NCBI RefSeq assembly: GCF_019219025.1
Contig: NZ_JAHUWN010000007.1
Location: 124,001 to 188,000 of the forward strand
Length of the DNA stretch: 64,000 nucleotides
Source of the DNA: Bacillus sp. sid0103
Lineage (GTDB): Bacteria; Bacillota; Bacilli; Bacillales_B; DSM-18226
Reading direction: 5' to 3'
Under the pieces are notes generated by a model that was not told where the DNA came from, searched no databases, and saw nothing but the letters and a program-made list of their open reading frames with translations. A program made the translations under genes and the position numbers. This document shows, piece after piece, positions 27,182-37,086 of the stretch; positions within the stretch are counted from its first letter, which is position 1, and every line of letters starts with the position of its first letter.

Positions 27182-29065
27182 TTAATAAGCCCGATTAATG
27201 AAATCCCGTTTGGCGTTCTCCTGACTAAAAATCCCTTCCTCTGTGACGATTTTGACCGGAATCTCTTTTCCTTCCTTATAATCCATTATCACTTTCATTA
27301 ATTCGGGCCCTAACATTGGATTACACTCCACCGTCAAATTCAATTTACCCGCAAATAGAGCATTAAAGGCCTCTTTTGTAGCATCTACTGAAATGATCAA
27401 AATGTCTTTTCCAGGCCTTTTCCCATACTCTTCAATTGCCTCAATCGCTCCCAGCGCCATGTCATCATTATGGGCATAAACGACCTGAATCTTATCCCCA
27501 TACTTTTCCAAGTATTCCTTCATGACACGTCTACCTGCTTCTTTCGTAAAATCCGCTGATTGGGATGCGATGACATGATAGTTCGGATTATTTTTCAGTA
27601 ATTCTTCAAATCCCTTTTTCCGATAAACAGCTGGTGAAGACCCCTGTGTCCCCTGCAATTCTACAATATTAATATTCTTTCTTACTCCTTTAGTTTGTCC
27701 TAAAAGCCATCTCGCAGCTCTTCTTCCCTCTTCTTGAAAATCAGAGCCAATTGAGGTCAGCCAAAGAGAATCATCTTTTAGGCTCAATTCTCGGTCCGTC
27801 AGAATAACAGGGATTCCTGCCATTTTTGCCTCTTTCAAAACATCTTCATATCCCGTTTGCACAACAGGAGAAAACGCAATAACATCTACCCTTTCCCGAA
27901 TAAAGTTCCGAATAGCTTTAATTTGATTATCCATACTTTGGTTGGCATTTTTAAATTTAAGCTCAATTCCAAAGTCTTGGGCGGCTTTTTTGATAGAGCT
28001 GGAATTGGCGGCTCGCCAACTGCTCTCTTTTCCAACTTGAACAAATCCTAGTTCAATCTGATTTTTTTGTTGTTTAGGTACAGTTAATGTATTCTGCTTT
28101 ATTTGTACATATTGGTCCACATTATCTTTCGTAATTTTATTCACACGCAAAAGAATCTTTTTGGGAATACCCGATTTGCCTTGTAATAGATCCATTGCAT
28201 ACTGAATTGATTCTTTGCCACCGGTCCTATAGCCGAACGTTCCCGTCAAAATGTTCCTTCTGATCAAATCGAGTCCGCCATTTTCACCTTCTAGACCATC
28301 TACACCAATAATTTTAACTCCTTGGATCCCCTTCTTCTCAAATGCCCTGTGTGCTCCAAGAGCCATAGCATCACTATGAGCGAAAACGATATCAATTGGG
28401 GGGAGATTTTTTATCCTCTCCAATATCTGATCTTCCGCCTTATCTCGATTCCAATCTGCAACTATCGTATCAACCTGGTGAATGTTGGGATGATTTTGGA
28501 TACTTTCATTGAATCCCATACTTCTTTCCATCACTGGTGGTGATTCAGCTAGGCCTTGTATTTCCACTAAATTTACCTGTTTATCTCCTACCAGATCTGC
28601 AACCAAATGCCCGGCGTTTCTGCCAATCGCTTCATTGGCCGGACCAATAAATAATGTATAATCATATCCGTCGATGGCTCGCCCTAAGACAATAACAGGT
28701 ATTTTTTTATGTACCTTAGCAATGATCGGTGTTAAACTTTTCGAGTCATTTGTGGAAATAATCAACAAGTCAATCCCAAAACCCAACAATTTATTAATAT
28801 CTTGTTTCTGTTTATCAATACTGTGAGCTGCATCGGTATAAATCACCTGCAATTCTTTGTATCGATCTGCTTCATTTTTGATTTCATTATTCATCGCTAC
28901 TCGCCAAGGTTCAGTTAAATTCGCCTGAGACACACCTATAACAAACTTTGTCCCTTCATTCGCCTGGTGAGAAGCATGCCCTGCTCGATAACCAAACCCT
29001 CCAAGGATCATAAAGACTAAAATTGTAATCCAATATATTTTCTTAATCCTAAACCGTGCTTTCAA
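27182..29065 (-). CDS. Membrane-anchored sensor with two tandem sugar-binding domains
   Basis: This 627-residue protein has an N-terminal hydrophobic anchor (about 10-27, no lipobox) followed by two complete periplasmic-binding-protein family I domains, about 38-322 and 335-627. The second domain is very close to the YtfQ-like transporter protein at 7277-8278 (shared AFSPVVQTG, AGIPVILTDR, YAHNDDMA, PGKDI). The first is a more distant relative (VFAHSDAMALGAH, IIGVDGLEG). The start is TTG 29065 with GGAGGG upstream, overlapping the regulator stop by four bases (TTGA). It is encoded with a kinase and a regulator and without permease genes, so it is probably the extracytoplasmic sensor of that system. 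I know of no standard family name for this two-domain form. Confidence 0.8.
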   Translation of the reverse strand: MKARFRIKKIYWITILVFMILGGFGYRAGHASHQANEGTKFVIGVSQANLTEPWRVAMNNEIKNEADRYKELQVIYTDAAHSIDKQKQDINKLLGFGIDLLIISTNDSKSLTPIIAKVHKKIPVIVLGRAIDGYDYTLFIGPANEAIGRNAGHLVADLVGDKQVNLVEIQGLAESPPVMERSMGFNESIQNHPNIHQVDTIVADWNRDKAEDQILERIKNLPPIDIVFAHSDAMALGAHRAFEKKGIQGVKIIGVDGLEGENGGLDLIRRNILTGTFGYRTGGKESIQYAMDLLQGKSGIPKKILLRVNKITKDNVDQYVQIKQNTLTVPKQQKNQIELGFVQVGKESSWRAANSSSIKKAAQDFGIELKFKNANQSMDNQIKAIRNFIRERVDVIAFSPVVQTGYEDVLKEAKMAGIPVILTDRELSLKDDSLWLTSIGSDFQEEGRRAARWLLGQTKGVRKNINIVELQGTQGSSPAVYRKKGFEELLKNNPNYHVIASQSADFTKEAGRRVMKEYLEKYGDKIQVVYAHNDDMALGAIEAIEEYGKRPGKDILIISVDATKEAFNALFAGKLNLTVECNPMLGPELMKVIMDYKEGKEIPVKIVTEEGIFSQENAKRDFINRAY

Positions 29066-30270
29066 TAATGCCCTCCCTCCTTAACATAATTAGAGGGAGA
29101 TACACCCATTACTTTTTTAAATGCTGTACTAAAATAATGCTGAGTGTTATATCCGACTTTATCAGCAACTTCATAAATTTTGTAAGATGGGTTTTCCATA
29201 AATTTAATTGCATACTGAATCCTGACTTGGGTCAAGTAATCGATAAAAGTAGAACCTAATTCTTCCTTCAAAAGCCGGCTTAAGTAACTCGGACTAACAT
29301 TAACTTCCTGAGCTACCTCTTGGAGGGTTAAATTTTGTTTGTAGTAATATTTCTCAATATATCTCTTAGCCAATATAACCACTGGCAAAATCATAGATTG
29401 TTCGTTAAGCTCTTTGATGAAATTACTATATACATTCGGGATTTCAGTTGGGGGTTTCTCTACCACTTTTTTGGCTATCATTATTTTTTTACCCGTCAAC
29501 TTTTCGATAACTTCTTCAACTTGTTCACTTAACAGATACATTGGCTCTATTTCTTCCATCGGGATGATTGCTACGATATGATTCCTATCATCCCGAAAGA
29601 CAACACGTGACTCATAAGCATCGAGTAATTCATCGATAATATTTTGCATGCTAAAAAGCAAGAGGTCCATTTCCCAAGAATCTCCCATATTACCTTCCAC
29701 AGCTAACCGCATAGGTTTAATTACAAAGATCCCAGCTTTTTCCCAATCTAAACGAAAATAGTGGAGTTGCTTAACAATTTCCTCATCATTTAACTGCCCT
29801 TTTACCCACTTGCACAAAAAGCTGTTTCTAACCAAATCCACATTCTCGTCCAATTGTTCATTCAGCCATTGGACGAATTGATTACTTCTTCTGGATTCAT
29901 CCAGAAGGTTGACTGCTTTGGTAACGGTTCTTCTCAAATCATCAGAATTAACTGGCTTTAGTAAGTATTCAAATACATTTAATCGAAGGGCTTCCTGCGC
30001 ATAAGAAAATTCATCATGTCCACTGATTACAATAATAATTGAAGAAGGTAGTTTCTTTTTCAGTTTTTCAATTAATTGCAATCCATTTAGAAAAGGCATA
30101 TTAATATCCAAAAAAAGAATATCAGGCTTAACCTCCAGCGCCAATTCAAATGCAGTCTCCCCATCTTGAGCTTCTCCTACTATTTGAATATTCCATTCAT
30201 CCCAATTCAGCGATTTTTTCAACCCTCTAATGATTTTAGGTTCATCATCAGCAATAAGTAATTTCAACAT
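29062..30270 (-). CDS. AraC-family response regulator (YesN type), second sensor operon
   Basis: This 402-residue response regulator has a receiver domain at 1-120 with D8/D9 and phosphorylation site D55 (LFLDINMP), a divergent middle region, and a C-terminal AraC-type DNA-binding domain (YLSRLLKEELG; VGYNTQHYFSTAFKKVMG). The start at ATG 30270 has AGGAGGG eight bases upstream; the longer frame would overlap the kinase gene. The DNA-recognition helix region resembles that of AraT, so both may bind similar sites. Confidence 0.9.
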   Translation of the reverse strand: MLKLLIADDEPKIIRGLKKSLNWDEWNIQIVGEAQDGETAFELALEVKPDILFLDINMPFLNGLQLIEKLKKKLPSSIIIVISGHDEFSYAQEALRLNVFEYLLKPVNSDDLRRTVTKAVNLLDESRRSNQFVQWLNEQLDENVDLVRNSFLCKWVKGQLNDEEIVKQLHYFRLDWEKAGIFVIKPMRLAVEGNMGDSWEMDLLLFSMQNIIDELLDAYESRVVFRDDRNHIVAIIPMEEIEPMYLLSEQVEEVIEKLTGKKIMIAKKVVEKPPTEIPNVYSNFIKELNEQSMILPVVILAKRYIEKYYYKQNLTLQEVAQEVNVSPSYLSRLLKEELGSTFIDYLTQVRIQYAIKFMENPSYKIYEVADKVGYNTQHYFSTAFKKVMGVSPSNYVKEGGHY

Positions 30271-30305
30271 TTTCATCCCTCCTATTAAAATGAAAGAAAA
30301 ACTTA

Positions 30306-32075
30306 TCAGCTTAACACCTCTCGTACAATAGGATGCCAAATCTCTACCGTCGTACCTTTATTTTCTATGCTTTGAACATTTAACCCATAGTCATTTCCAA
30401 AAGAGAGCTTAATTCTTTCATTTACATTCAACATGCCATATCCTTCCGAATCTGCACCGCCAATCATGCCCGTTTTTCGCAGACGTTGATTTAATTTAGT
30501 GACCAACTCTGGATTCATCCCACTTCCATCATCTGATACACTCAGATATAGCTTATTATCAATGATCTTTACTTGTATCAAAATTTTCCCTCGGCCTCTC
30601 TTGGTTTTAATCGCATGATAAATCGAGTTTTCTACTAATGGTTGTAAAATAAGTTTGAGAACAAAAAGTTCTCTCGCTTCCTCCTGCACCTCGATAACAT
30701 AATCAAACTTATCCTCATATCTAGTCATCTGAATAATTAGATAACTCTCTATGTGCTCGATTTCTTCTGATACCTTTATACTTTCTTTTCCCTTACTTAA
30801 CCCAATCCGAAAAAGTTTTGTCAACGCATCAATCACGTCCATAATGTCTTTTGCCTGATATTCCAGGGCCATCCACTTAAGGGTATCAAATGTGTTGTAA
30901 AGAAAATGAGGCTTAATTTGCTCTTGAAGCACTTTTAACTCTGCCTCACGCTTTCGTTTTTCTATCAAATTAATAAGATTGAGGAGGTTTTTAATAGATT
31001 CAATCATACTATTAAAACTGTCTCCAAGCTTCTTAATCTCATCGTCATTTTTACTTTCAAATTTATTGTCTAAGTCTCCTTGTGCTGCCTTTTTCATGAG
31101 TGCGCTTAATTGACTTAGGGGTCTTGTAATCGACGATGTGAAATAAGCAGCTGCAATAATAGCCAAAATCAACACAATCATTGCAATAATTCCCGCAGTC
31201 CATCTCATATCCTTTATAAAAGCAAGAGTTTCGTTAATAGAGAATACTCCAACAATCTTCCATTTTGTGTATTCAGAATAGTCATACATCACCTGATAAT
31301 CGGTATCCTGAATGTTTTTATTAAAACTTCCTGACCTTCTATTATCGAACCAAGAGTCCTTTATACGATATACGATTCTATTAACTGGGGTATACACAAT
31401 ACGAGACTGTTCATCTATAACGTAGACAAATCCATGCGAACCAAACCCCATATTTCGGATTTCACTATTAATTGCATCAAGCTTCCAATCAATCAGAATT
31501 ACCCCCAAAACTTCTCCTGTTTTTTCATTCATGATCGCTTTAGTAACTGACAATACATCATCTGCACTGTACTTTGGATTAGTGGTGAGGTTCCTTCCGA
31601 TTGGTCTACTTTCCAAATGAATCATAAAGGGAGAATTCACTGCTTGCTTATACCAACTCTCATTGGTTAGAGAATCCCTTGTCATTTTAGACATTTCGTT
31701 ACTTATTGATAAATCCTGTTTATTGACTATTAAAATCCCAGCAATCTGAGGATGTGTATCCGTATACATTTTCATCTGCTTTTTTATTTTGGATTCTAGA
31801 CCAACCTCTGACTTATGTATAAGAAGGAAATCGTTTACATTTTCATTTCTGCTCAAATATTCCGTAATATTCTCTAATTCCTTTATATGTAACTCTATAT
31901 TTTTTTTCACTTGCTTAATAGCCTTCTTGGTATGCTCATTCGCCTGTTGTTCAATCTGATTTGTATATTCATGAGCAGGTAAGGCTGTCGAAATAGCGAT
32001 AGAAAGCAAGATAATCGTAATAAATATACAAATTAATTTAAAATATAAAGATTTGTTTCTAAAAAACCAAAAAAT
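30306..32075 (-). CDS. Sensor histidine kinase (YesM type) with apparent non-ATG start
   Basis: This is a membrane sensor kinase paired with the regulator at 29062-30270. The frame is open back to a TAA at 32079-32081 and holds no ATG or GTG near the 5' end. AGGAGGG lies right before ATC ATT (32076-32078 and 32073-32075). Starting there gives 589 residues with a full N-terminal membrane helix (LICIFITIILLSIAIS), while the TTG at 32009 would cut that helix in half. Further domains: Cache-like extracellular region, second helix (TAGIIAMIVLILAIIAAAYF), HAMP, His_kinase with IKPHFLYN (H390 in the long numbering) and HATPase_c (LQPLVENSIYH; DDGSGM). An ATT or ATC start, or a mutated ATG, are both possible. 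Confidence 0.82.
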   Translation of the reverse strand: MFWFFRNKSLYFKLICIFITIILLSIAISTALPAHEYTNQIEQQANEHTKKAIKQVKKNIELHIKELENITEYLSRNENVNDFLLIHKSEVGLESKIKKQMKMYTDTHPQIAGILIVNKQDLSISNEMSKMTRDSLTNESWYKQAVNSPFMIHLESRPIGRNLTTNPKYSADDVLSVTKAIMNEKTGEVLGVILIDWKLDAINSEIRNMGFGSHGFVYVIDEQSRIVYTPVNRIVYRIKDSWFDNRRSGSFNKNIQDTDYQVMYDYSEYTKWKIVGVFSINETLAFIKDMRWTAGIIAMIVLILAIIAAAYFTSSITRPLSQLSALMKKAAQGDLDNKFESKNDDEIKKLGDSFNSMIESIKNLLNLINLIEKRKREAELKVLQEQIKPHFLYNTFDTLKWMALEYQAKDIMDVIDALTKLFRIGLSKGKESIKVSEEIEHIESYLIIQMTRYEDKFDYVIEVQEEARELFVLKLILQPLVENSIYHAIKTKRGRGKILIQVKIIDNKLYLSVSDDGSGMNPELVTKLNQRLRKTGMIGGADSEGYGMLNVNERIKLSFGNDYGLNVQSIENKGTTVEIWHPIVREVLS

Positions 32076-32078
32076 GAT

Positions 32079-32394
32079 TTATCCCTCCTGCCAATAAATT
32101 TATTATGAAATTTAATTGTTTATATTACAATCTTAATGATGAATACCCTTTCAAAAATCTTATTAGCAATAACTTTTCCAAGGATTTATTTTTTTCCACC
32201 TCAATAGACAAGTACTTGTATGCATTATTATATCAAAATTTCGACAAAATAGAATATTGTTAATTTAATTATGTTAATATAATGTTTTTACCCTTAATAA
32301 CTTTTCGGCAAGCAACAACGAACTGATTCCAACGTGACTTTCTTCTTCAAGGAATAACCAGTTTCCGACAATCCTTATTCCTTTTCTTTTGCTT
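32079..32394. other. Intergenic region upstream of the second sensor operon
   Basis: This is an AT-rich region of about 315 bp between the kinase and tkt. It contains a minus-strand TATAAT (32227-32232) without a clear -35 and no copy of the 20-bp half-site pair found at the five other promoters. A frame at 32274-32573 overlaps the end of tkt and has no ribosome site. I see no gene here. Confidence 0.4.
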
Positions 32395-32452
32395 TTTGCA
32401 AAAAAGCCTCCCTCACTTGTTTGGGGTTCCCAACATAGCAAAAGAGGCTCCA
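32395..32452 (-). terminator. Probable terminator after tkt
   Basis: On the minus strand an outer stem (GAGCCTC with GAGGCT-type arms at 32444-32450 and 32405-32411) encloses an inner TTGGG/CCCAA stem and is followed by six T. It is imperfect but well placed. Confidence 0.55.
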
Positions 32453-32469
32453 CTGTCTGTATGACATGT

Positions 32470-34485
32470 TTATAAGATATCTTTGATTTTTTTAATAATG
32501 CTTTCTGGCGTAAATCCATATTCTTTCGAAATACGTTCACCTGGTGCCGATGCTCCAAATGTCCTAATTCCAATTACAAGTCCTTCTCGGCCAACATATT
32601 GAGCCCATCCTTGAGGAGAACCTAATTCAATAGCCACATTTACCTTAATATCATTTCTAAGAATTGATCCTTGGTAATCTTTAGATTGTTTGTCAAATAA
32701 CTCCCAAGATGGCATGCTGATTACACGAGCCTTAATCCCTTCTTTTACTAATCCTGCTTTTACATTAAGGGCAAGCGTTAATTCAGAACCCGTGGCAATT
32801 AGTTGGACAACAGGTGCTTCATTCTTAGTGTCATCTGCAATGTAGGCTCCTTTAACGACCTTTTCATTTGCTGTTGCGAAATCAATATTTACTGTAAGGT
32901 TTTGCCGTGTTAACACTAAAGCCACAGGACCATTTTTATTTTCAATCGCATATCTCCAAGCTGCAGCCGTTTCATTCGCATCCGCAGGACGTAAAACTGT
33001 TACATTCGGAATGCCGCGAAGAGCTGATAATTGTTCAATTGGTTCATGTGTTGGTCCATCTTCACCAACAAAGATGCTATCATGTGTAAACACATAAACT
33101 ACTGGTAAATTCATTAAGGCGGATAATCTTATTGCTGGACGTAGATAATCAGAAAACACAAAGAATGTAGAACCGAACGGTTTAACTCCTTCATGGAGTG
33201 CCATTCCATTAACAATAGCGCCCATCGCAAATTCCCTTACTCCAAAGTAAACATTGCGACCCTCATAATTACTTGCAGAGAATCTCCCTAATTCATTTAA
33301 GTGAGTCATCGTTGATGATTCTAAATCAGCAGAGCCGCCAATTAAATTTGGAATTTTTTTAGCCAGTGCATTTAAAACTTGTCCGGAAGCAACACGTGTG
33401 GAAAGGGATGCTCCTTTTTCGTAAACCGGCACTTCTTGATCCCAATCTTCTGGAAGTTCTCCTCTAATTTCTCTTTCAAGACGTTCTGATAGTTCTGGAT
33501 GCTCCACTTTATACTGGGTAAATAGTACATCCCAAAGCTGATTTGCCTGGATTCCATGGTTTTTAACTTCCTGCCAGTACTCCTTTACTTCCTTTGGAAT
33601 AAAGAAGTCTTCTTGCGGCCATCCGAAAAATTCCTTCGTCAGCTTTACTTCCTCTGCACCAAGCGGAGAACCGTGAGTTCCTTGATGTCCACCTTTTCCA
33701 CCCTTGTTAGGGCTTCCGTAACCTAAAGTTGTTTTTATCTCGATTAAGGTTGGTTTGTTCAACTCTTTTTTTGCTTCCACTAAGGCTTCTTCGATTGCCG
33801 TTAAGTTATTTTCTTCTTCAACTCGGAGGACTTGCCATCCATATGCTTCAAAGCGCACAGCTACATTTTCAGAGAATGAAAGATCTGCTTCACCATCAAG
33901 TGTTATATTATTTGAATCATATATTAATATTAATTTTCCTAATTGTAAGTGACCAGCCAGTGAAGCTGCCTCTGCGGAAACACCTTCCATTAAGTCGCCA
34001 TCCCCGCAAATTGCGTATGTATAATGGTCTATAAGCGGGAAGTTATCACGGTTATAAACAGAAGATAAGTGAGCTTCTGCCATAGCCATTCCGACACCCA
34101 TTGCAACCCCCTGGCCTAATGGACCAGTTGTTGCATCGACACCTGCAGTATGCCCAAATTCAGGATGTCCTGGAGTTTTGCTTCCCCATTGTCGAAACTG
34201 TTTTAAATCTTCGAGCGATACATCATACCCACTCAAGTGCAATAGGCTATATAACAGCATGGATCCATGACCAGCAGAGAGCACAAAGCGATCACGATTA
34301 AACCATGATGGATTCTCAGGATTGTGGTTCATTATCTTTGAAAATAATACATGTCCGGCAGGTGCCATTCCCATTGGCATACCTGGATGTCCGGATTTGG
34401 CTTTTTCAATGGCATCAATAGCAAGTGTTCGAATGGTATTGACCGCTAACCGCTCTACTAGTAATTTATCAACTGTCTTACTCAC
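32470..34485 (-). CDS. tkt: Transketolase
   Basis: This 671-residue thiamine-diphosphate enzyme moves two-carbon units between pentose phosphates and is needed to pass xylulose-5-phosphate into glycolysis. It shows the TPP/Mg motif [18 protein letters not shown]...NN (near residues 154-185), the pyrimidine-binding middle domain ([35 protein letters not shown]) and the C-terminal domain with FGASAPGE. It has full length for the family. It lies downstream of araBDA on the same strand, separated by a terminator and a repeat element, so it is probably a separate unit dedicated to pentose growth. Bacillaceae often carry another tkt elsewhere; that cannot be checked here. Confidence 0.95.
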   Translation of the reverse strand: MSKTVDKLLVERLAVNTIRTLAIDAIEKAKSGHPGMPMGMAPAGHVLFSKIMNHNPENPSWFNRDRFVLSAGHGSMLLYSLLHLSGYDVSLEDLKQFRQWGSKTPGHPEFGHTAGVDATTGPLGQGVAMGVGMAMAEAHLSSVYNRDNFPLIDHYTYAICGDGDLMEGVSAEAASLAGHLQLGKLILIYDSNNITLDGEADLSFSENVAVRFEAYGWQVLRVEEENNLTAIEEALVEAKKELNKPTLIEIKTTLGYGSPNKGGKGGHQGTHGSPLGAEEVKLTKEFFGWPQEDFFIPKEVKEYWQEVKNHGIQANQLWDVLFTQYKVEHPELSERLEREIRGELPEDWDQEVPVYEKGASLSTRVASGQVLNALAKKIPNLIGGSADLESSTMTHLNELGRFSASNYEGRNVYFGVREFAMGAIVNGMALHEGVKPFGSTFFVFSDYLRPAIRLSALMNLPVVYVFTHDSIFVGEDGPTHEPIEQLSALRGIPNVTVLRPADANETAAAWRYAIENKNGPVALVLTRQNLTVNIDFATANEKVVKGAYIADDTKNEAPVVQLIATGSELTLALNVKAGLVKEGIKARVISMPSWELFDKQSKDYQGSILRNDIKVNVAIELGSPQGWAQYVGREGLVIGIRTFGASAPGERISKEYGFTPESIIKKIKDIL

Positions 34486-34524
34486 AGAAAATCCTCCTCT
34501 ATATAACCATAGATAATTTTTTAA

Positions 34525-34570
34525 AATTAAACATCAGGGCTATTATCCCTAATAGCCCTGATGTTTTTTA
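34525..34570. terminator. Bidirectional intrinsic terminator between araA and tkt
   Basis: A perfect 15-bp stem (34531-34545 with 34550-34564) has a T run on the plus strand and a shorter T-rich tail on the minus strand. It ends the araBDA transcript before tkt. Confidence 0.75.
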
Positions 34571-34610
34571 TTTGATTCACTATACCTTAACGACTTTACG
34601 ACTTTAGATA

Positions 34611-34797
34611 TTGGCTCTGTTAAACTTGCCTGTTGATTTCCGCTCCAGGCGCTTCGCTTTCCGCGGGCGGTCCGGGGAGCCTCCTCGTCGCTGCGCTTCT
34701 GCGGGGTCTCCCCTGCCCCGTCCTCCCGCAGGAGTCTTCGCGCCTGGAACGTAGATCAACAGGGTGCCAAAATCAACAATAAGCTTTAACATAGCCT
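34611..34797. repeat. GC-rich terminal-inverted-repeat element (MITE-like)
   Basis: This element of about 187 bp differs from its AT-rich surroundings by a GC-rich core (34641-34747). Its ends form long imperfect inverted repeats: TGGCTCTGTTAAAC near 34612 faces AGCTTTAACATAGCCT at the right end, and GTTGATTTCCGCTCCAGGCGC (first 20 of these bases at 34632-34651) faces its counterpart at 34740-34760. The core is rich in short CGC/GCG palindromes. I recall similar elements scattered between genes in Bacillus-group genomes, which makes a non-coding mobile or structured repeat likely. A 62-codon frame across it is not a believable protein. Confidence 0.75.
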
Positions 34798-34803
34798 AGA
34801 TAT

Positions 34804-36288
34804 TTAGCGGAAAATAACGTCATTCCAACGTAGTTCGTTATTGAACGCATGAGTATTCGTATCATTATTAATAACAACCATTTCGATTCCAGTTAGTTCT
34901 GCAAAGTCTCGCAGTTGTTCTGTTGTTACTTTATACGAATAGCCAGTATGGTGGGCTCCGCCAGCTTGGATCCAGTTTTCAACTGCTTGGCTTAAAGATG
35001 GTTGAGTTTTCCAAAGTACTCTTGCAACAGGAAGATTTGGCATGTCTTTCTCTGGTTGAACTGCATCTACTTCATTCACCAGTAGACGGAAACGATGTCC
35101 AAGATCAACAATGGATGCATTCAAGGCGGAACCGCCTCTTCCGTCAAACACGATTCTCGCAGGGTCTTCTTTACCGCCAATTCCAAGTGGATGAACCTCG
35201 ATTTTCGGACGAGTTGCTGAAATGGATGGGCATACCTCCAGCATATGAGCACCAAGGACCATTTCTTTACCTGGCTCAAAATGATACGTGTAATCCTCCA
35301 TGAAAGAAGTTCCTTCATTTCCTGCGATAATTTTCATCAATCTAACAAGAGCAGCTGTTTTCCAATCTCCTTCACCTGCAAAACCATAGCCTTGTTCCAT
35401 TAAACGCTGCACAGCTAATCCAGGAAGCTGACGCATTCCATGTAAATCTTCAAAAGTAGTTGAAAATGCAGTGTAGCCGCCTTCGGATAAGAATGCTTTC
35501 ATTCCAAGTTCAATTCTAGCTTGATAACGGATGGAATCACGTACCGGACCATCCGTAAGTCCTTCTGGAGTAATATCATATTGCTCTTCGTATTCAGCCA
35601 TTAACTGGTCAAGATCTTGTTCTGTTACATCATTCATACGTTGAACGAGATCGCCGACTCCGTAACCATTGACTGTCCAGCCGAACTTGATTTGCGCTTC
35701 TACCTTGTCACCCTCTGTTACCGCTACTTGGCGCATGTTATCACCAAATCTCGCAACCTTTAAGTTTTTGCTTTCTTCAAAAGCAACGGCTGTTCTCATC
35801 CAGCTGCCAATACGCTCTCTTACTTCTGGGTTTTCCCAGTGACCAACCACGACCTTGCGCTTAACTTTTAGGCGGCTTGCAATAAATCCATGCTCTCGGT
35901 CGCCATGGGCAGCTTGGTTTAAATTCATGAAATCCATATCGATAGAATCCCAAGGTATATCCCGGTTAAATTGTGTAGCTAAATGCAGATACGGCTTTTG
36001 AAGGGCTGATAAGCCGGCAATCCACATTTTTGATGGTGAGAATGTATGCATCCACGTAATAATACCTGCACAATTTTCATCAGCATTTGCTTCTAAAATC
36101 AGTTTACGGATGGAATCTGAATCTTTTACAACTGATTTAAAAATTAATTTATACGGTACAGCAGAATCATCGTCCAAACCATTTACAATAGTTTTGGAGT
36201 TTTCCTCTACTTGCCGTAATACATCTTCTCCGTATAATAATTGACTTCCTGTTACAAACCAGAATTCATAGGCTTTTGTAGATAACAT
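34804..36288 (-). CDS. araA: L-arabinose isomerase
   Basis: This 494-residue cytoplasmic Mn-dependent isomerase converts L-arabinose to L-ribulose. It is colinear with B. subtilis and Geobacillus AraA (start [20 protein letters not shown]; metal-site region [17 protein letters not shown] near residue 333; C-terminal GGAHHTGYS near 450 with a conserved His). The gene starts 102 bp after araD, and a perfect AraR operator lies in that gap, so araA has its own regulated promoter or an internal control point in araBDA. Confidence 0.97.
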   Translation of the reverse strand: MLSTKAYEFWFVTGSQLLYGEDVLRQVEENSKTIVNGLDDDSAVPYKLIFKSVVKDSDSIRKLILEANADENCAGIITWMHTFSPSKMWIAGLSALQKPYLHLATQFNRDIPWDSIDMDFMNLNQAAHGDREHGFIASRLKVKRKVVVGHWENPEVRERIGSWMRTAVAFEESKNLKVARFGDNMRQVAVTEGDKVEAQIKFGWTVNGYGVGDLVQRMNDVTEQDLDQLMAEYEEQYDITPEGLTDGPVRDSIRYQARIELGMKAFLSEGGYTAFSTTFEDLHGMRQLPGLAVQRLMEQGYGFAGEGDWKTAALVRLMKIIAGNEGTSFMEDYTYHFEPGKEMVLGAHMLEVCPSISATRPKIEVHPLGIGGKEDPARIVFDGRGGSALNASIVDLGHRFRLLVNEVDAVQPEKDMPNLPVARVLWKTQPSLSQAVENWIQAGGAHHTGYSYKVTTEQLRDFAELTGIEMVVINNDTNTHAFNNELRWNDVIFR

Positions 36289-36347
36289 GGTAATTCCTCC
36301 TTTAAGTAAATGAAATATACTTTTATTTAATATTAGTAAACTATCAC

Positions 36348-36365
36348 AATTCGTACGTACAAGTT
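36348..36365. promoter_or_regulatory. AraR operator in front of araA
   Basis: AATTCGTACGTACAAGTT matches the AraR box (core TTGTACGTACAA) with one arm slightly off. It sits 60-77 bp before the araA start. AraR is the arabinose-responsive repressor encoded nearby. Confidence 0.75.
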
Positions 36366-36390
36366 TTAACAGTCTGGCTGTTTTAGCAGA

Positions 36391-37086
36391 CTACTTTTGT
36401 CCGTAATAGGCATTAGCACCATGCTTACGGAGATAATGCTTATCAAGCAAGAATTGATCAATAGGATTAATTTTCGGATTAAGCTGGAATGTGTTCAATG
36501 CCATTTTTGCTACTTCCTCTAGAACAACAGCATTGTGAACCGCTTGGCTTGCATCTTTCCCCCAGCTAAATGGGGCATGACCTGATAATAAAACACCGGG
36601 CATAGCAATCGGATCAAGGCCTTCTTTTTTAAAGGTGTCAATAATGACATTCCCTGTTTCAAGCTCGTATCCCCTTTCAATTTCCTCTTGAGTCAGGGTA
36701 CGTGTACAAGGAATTTCTCCATAAAAATAATCTGCATGTGTTGTCCCAAGTGCTGGGATGGGACGTCCTGCTTGAGCCCAGCTTGTAGCCCCTGGAGAAT
36801 GAGTATGAACAATCCCGCCTATTTGTGTAAATGCCCGATATAATGCTAAGTGTGTTGGTGTATCAGAGGAAGGTCTTAACGTGCCTTCAACGATCCTTCC
36901 ATCTAAATCTAAAACAACCAGATCATCTATTTGTAACTCTTCGTACGGAACACCACTAGGTTTGATAACCACAAGGCCTGTTTCACGATCAATCCCGCTC
37001 ACATTTCCCCAAGTAAACGTAACCAAACCATGTTCTGGAAGCTTCAAGTTTGCATCTAAGACTTCTCTTTTCAAACGCTCTAACAT
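36391..37086 (-). CDS. araD: L-ribulose-5-phosphate 4-epimerase
   Basis: This 231-residue zinc enzyme of the class II aldolase fold converts L-ribulose-5-phosphate to D-xylulose-5-phosphate. Zinc ligands are visible in HTHS (near residue 95) and LSGHAPF (near 169); TWGNVSG and KPSGVPY line the phosphate site. It has normal length for AraD. Its start overlaps the end of araB by 7 bp, so the two genes are translationally coupled. Confidence 0.96.
   Translation of the reverse strand: MLERLKREVLDANLKLPEHGLVTFTWGNVSGIDRETGLVVIKPSGVPYEELQIDDLVVLDLDGRIVEGTLRPSSDTPTHLALYRAFTQIGGIVHTHSPGATSWAQAGRPIPALGTTHADYFYGEIPCTRTLTQEEIERGYELETGNVIIDTFKKEGLDPIAMPGVLLSGHAPFSWGKDASQAVHNAVVLEEVAKMALNTFQLNPKINPIDQFLLDKHYLRKHGANAYYGQK

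Noticed and set aside
32274..32573. 99-codon minus-strand ORF overlapping the end of tkt
   Set aside because: It is a shadow frame of the well-supported tkt gene with no ribosome site.
34604..34792. 62-codon minus-strand ORF rich in Arg, Gly and Pro
   Set aside because: It spans the GC-rich inverted-repeat element exactly. The composition comes from the palindromes, and there is no ribosome site.
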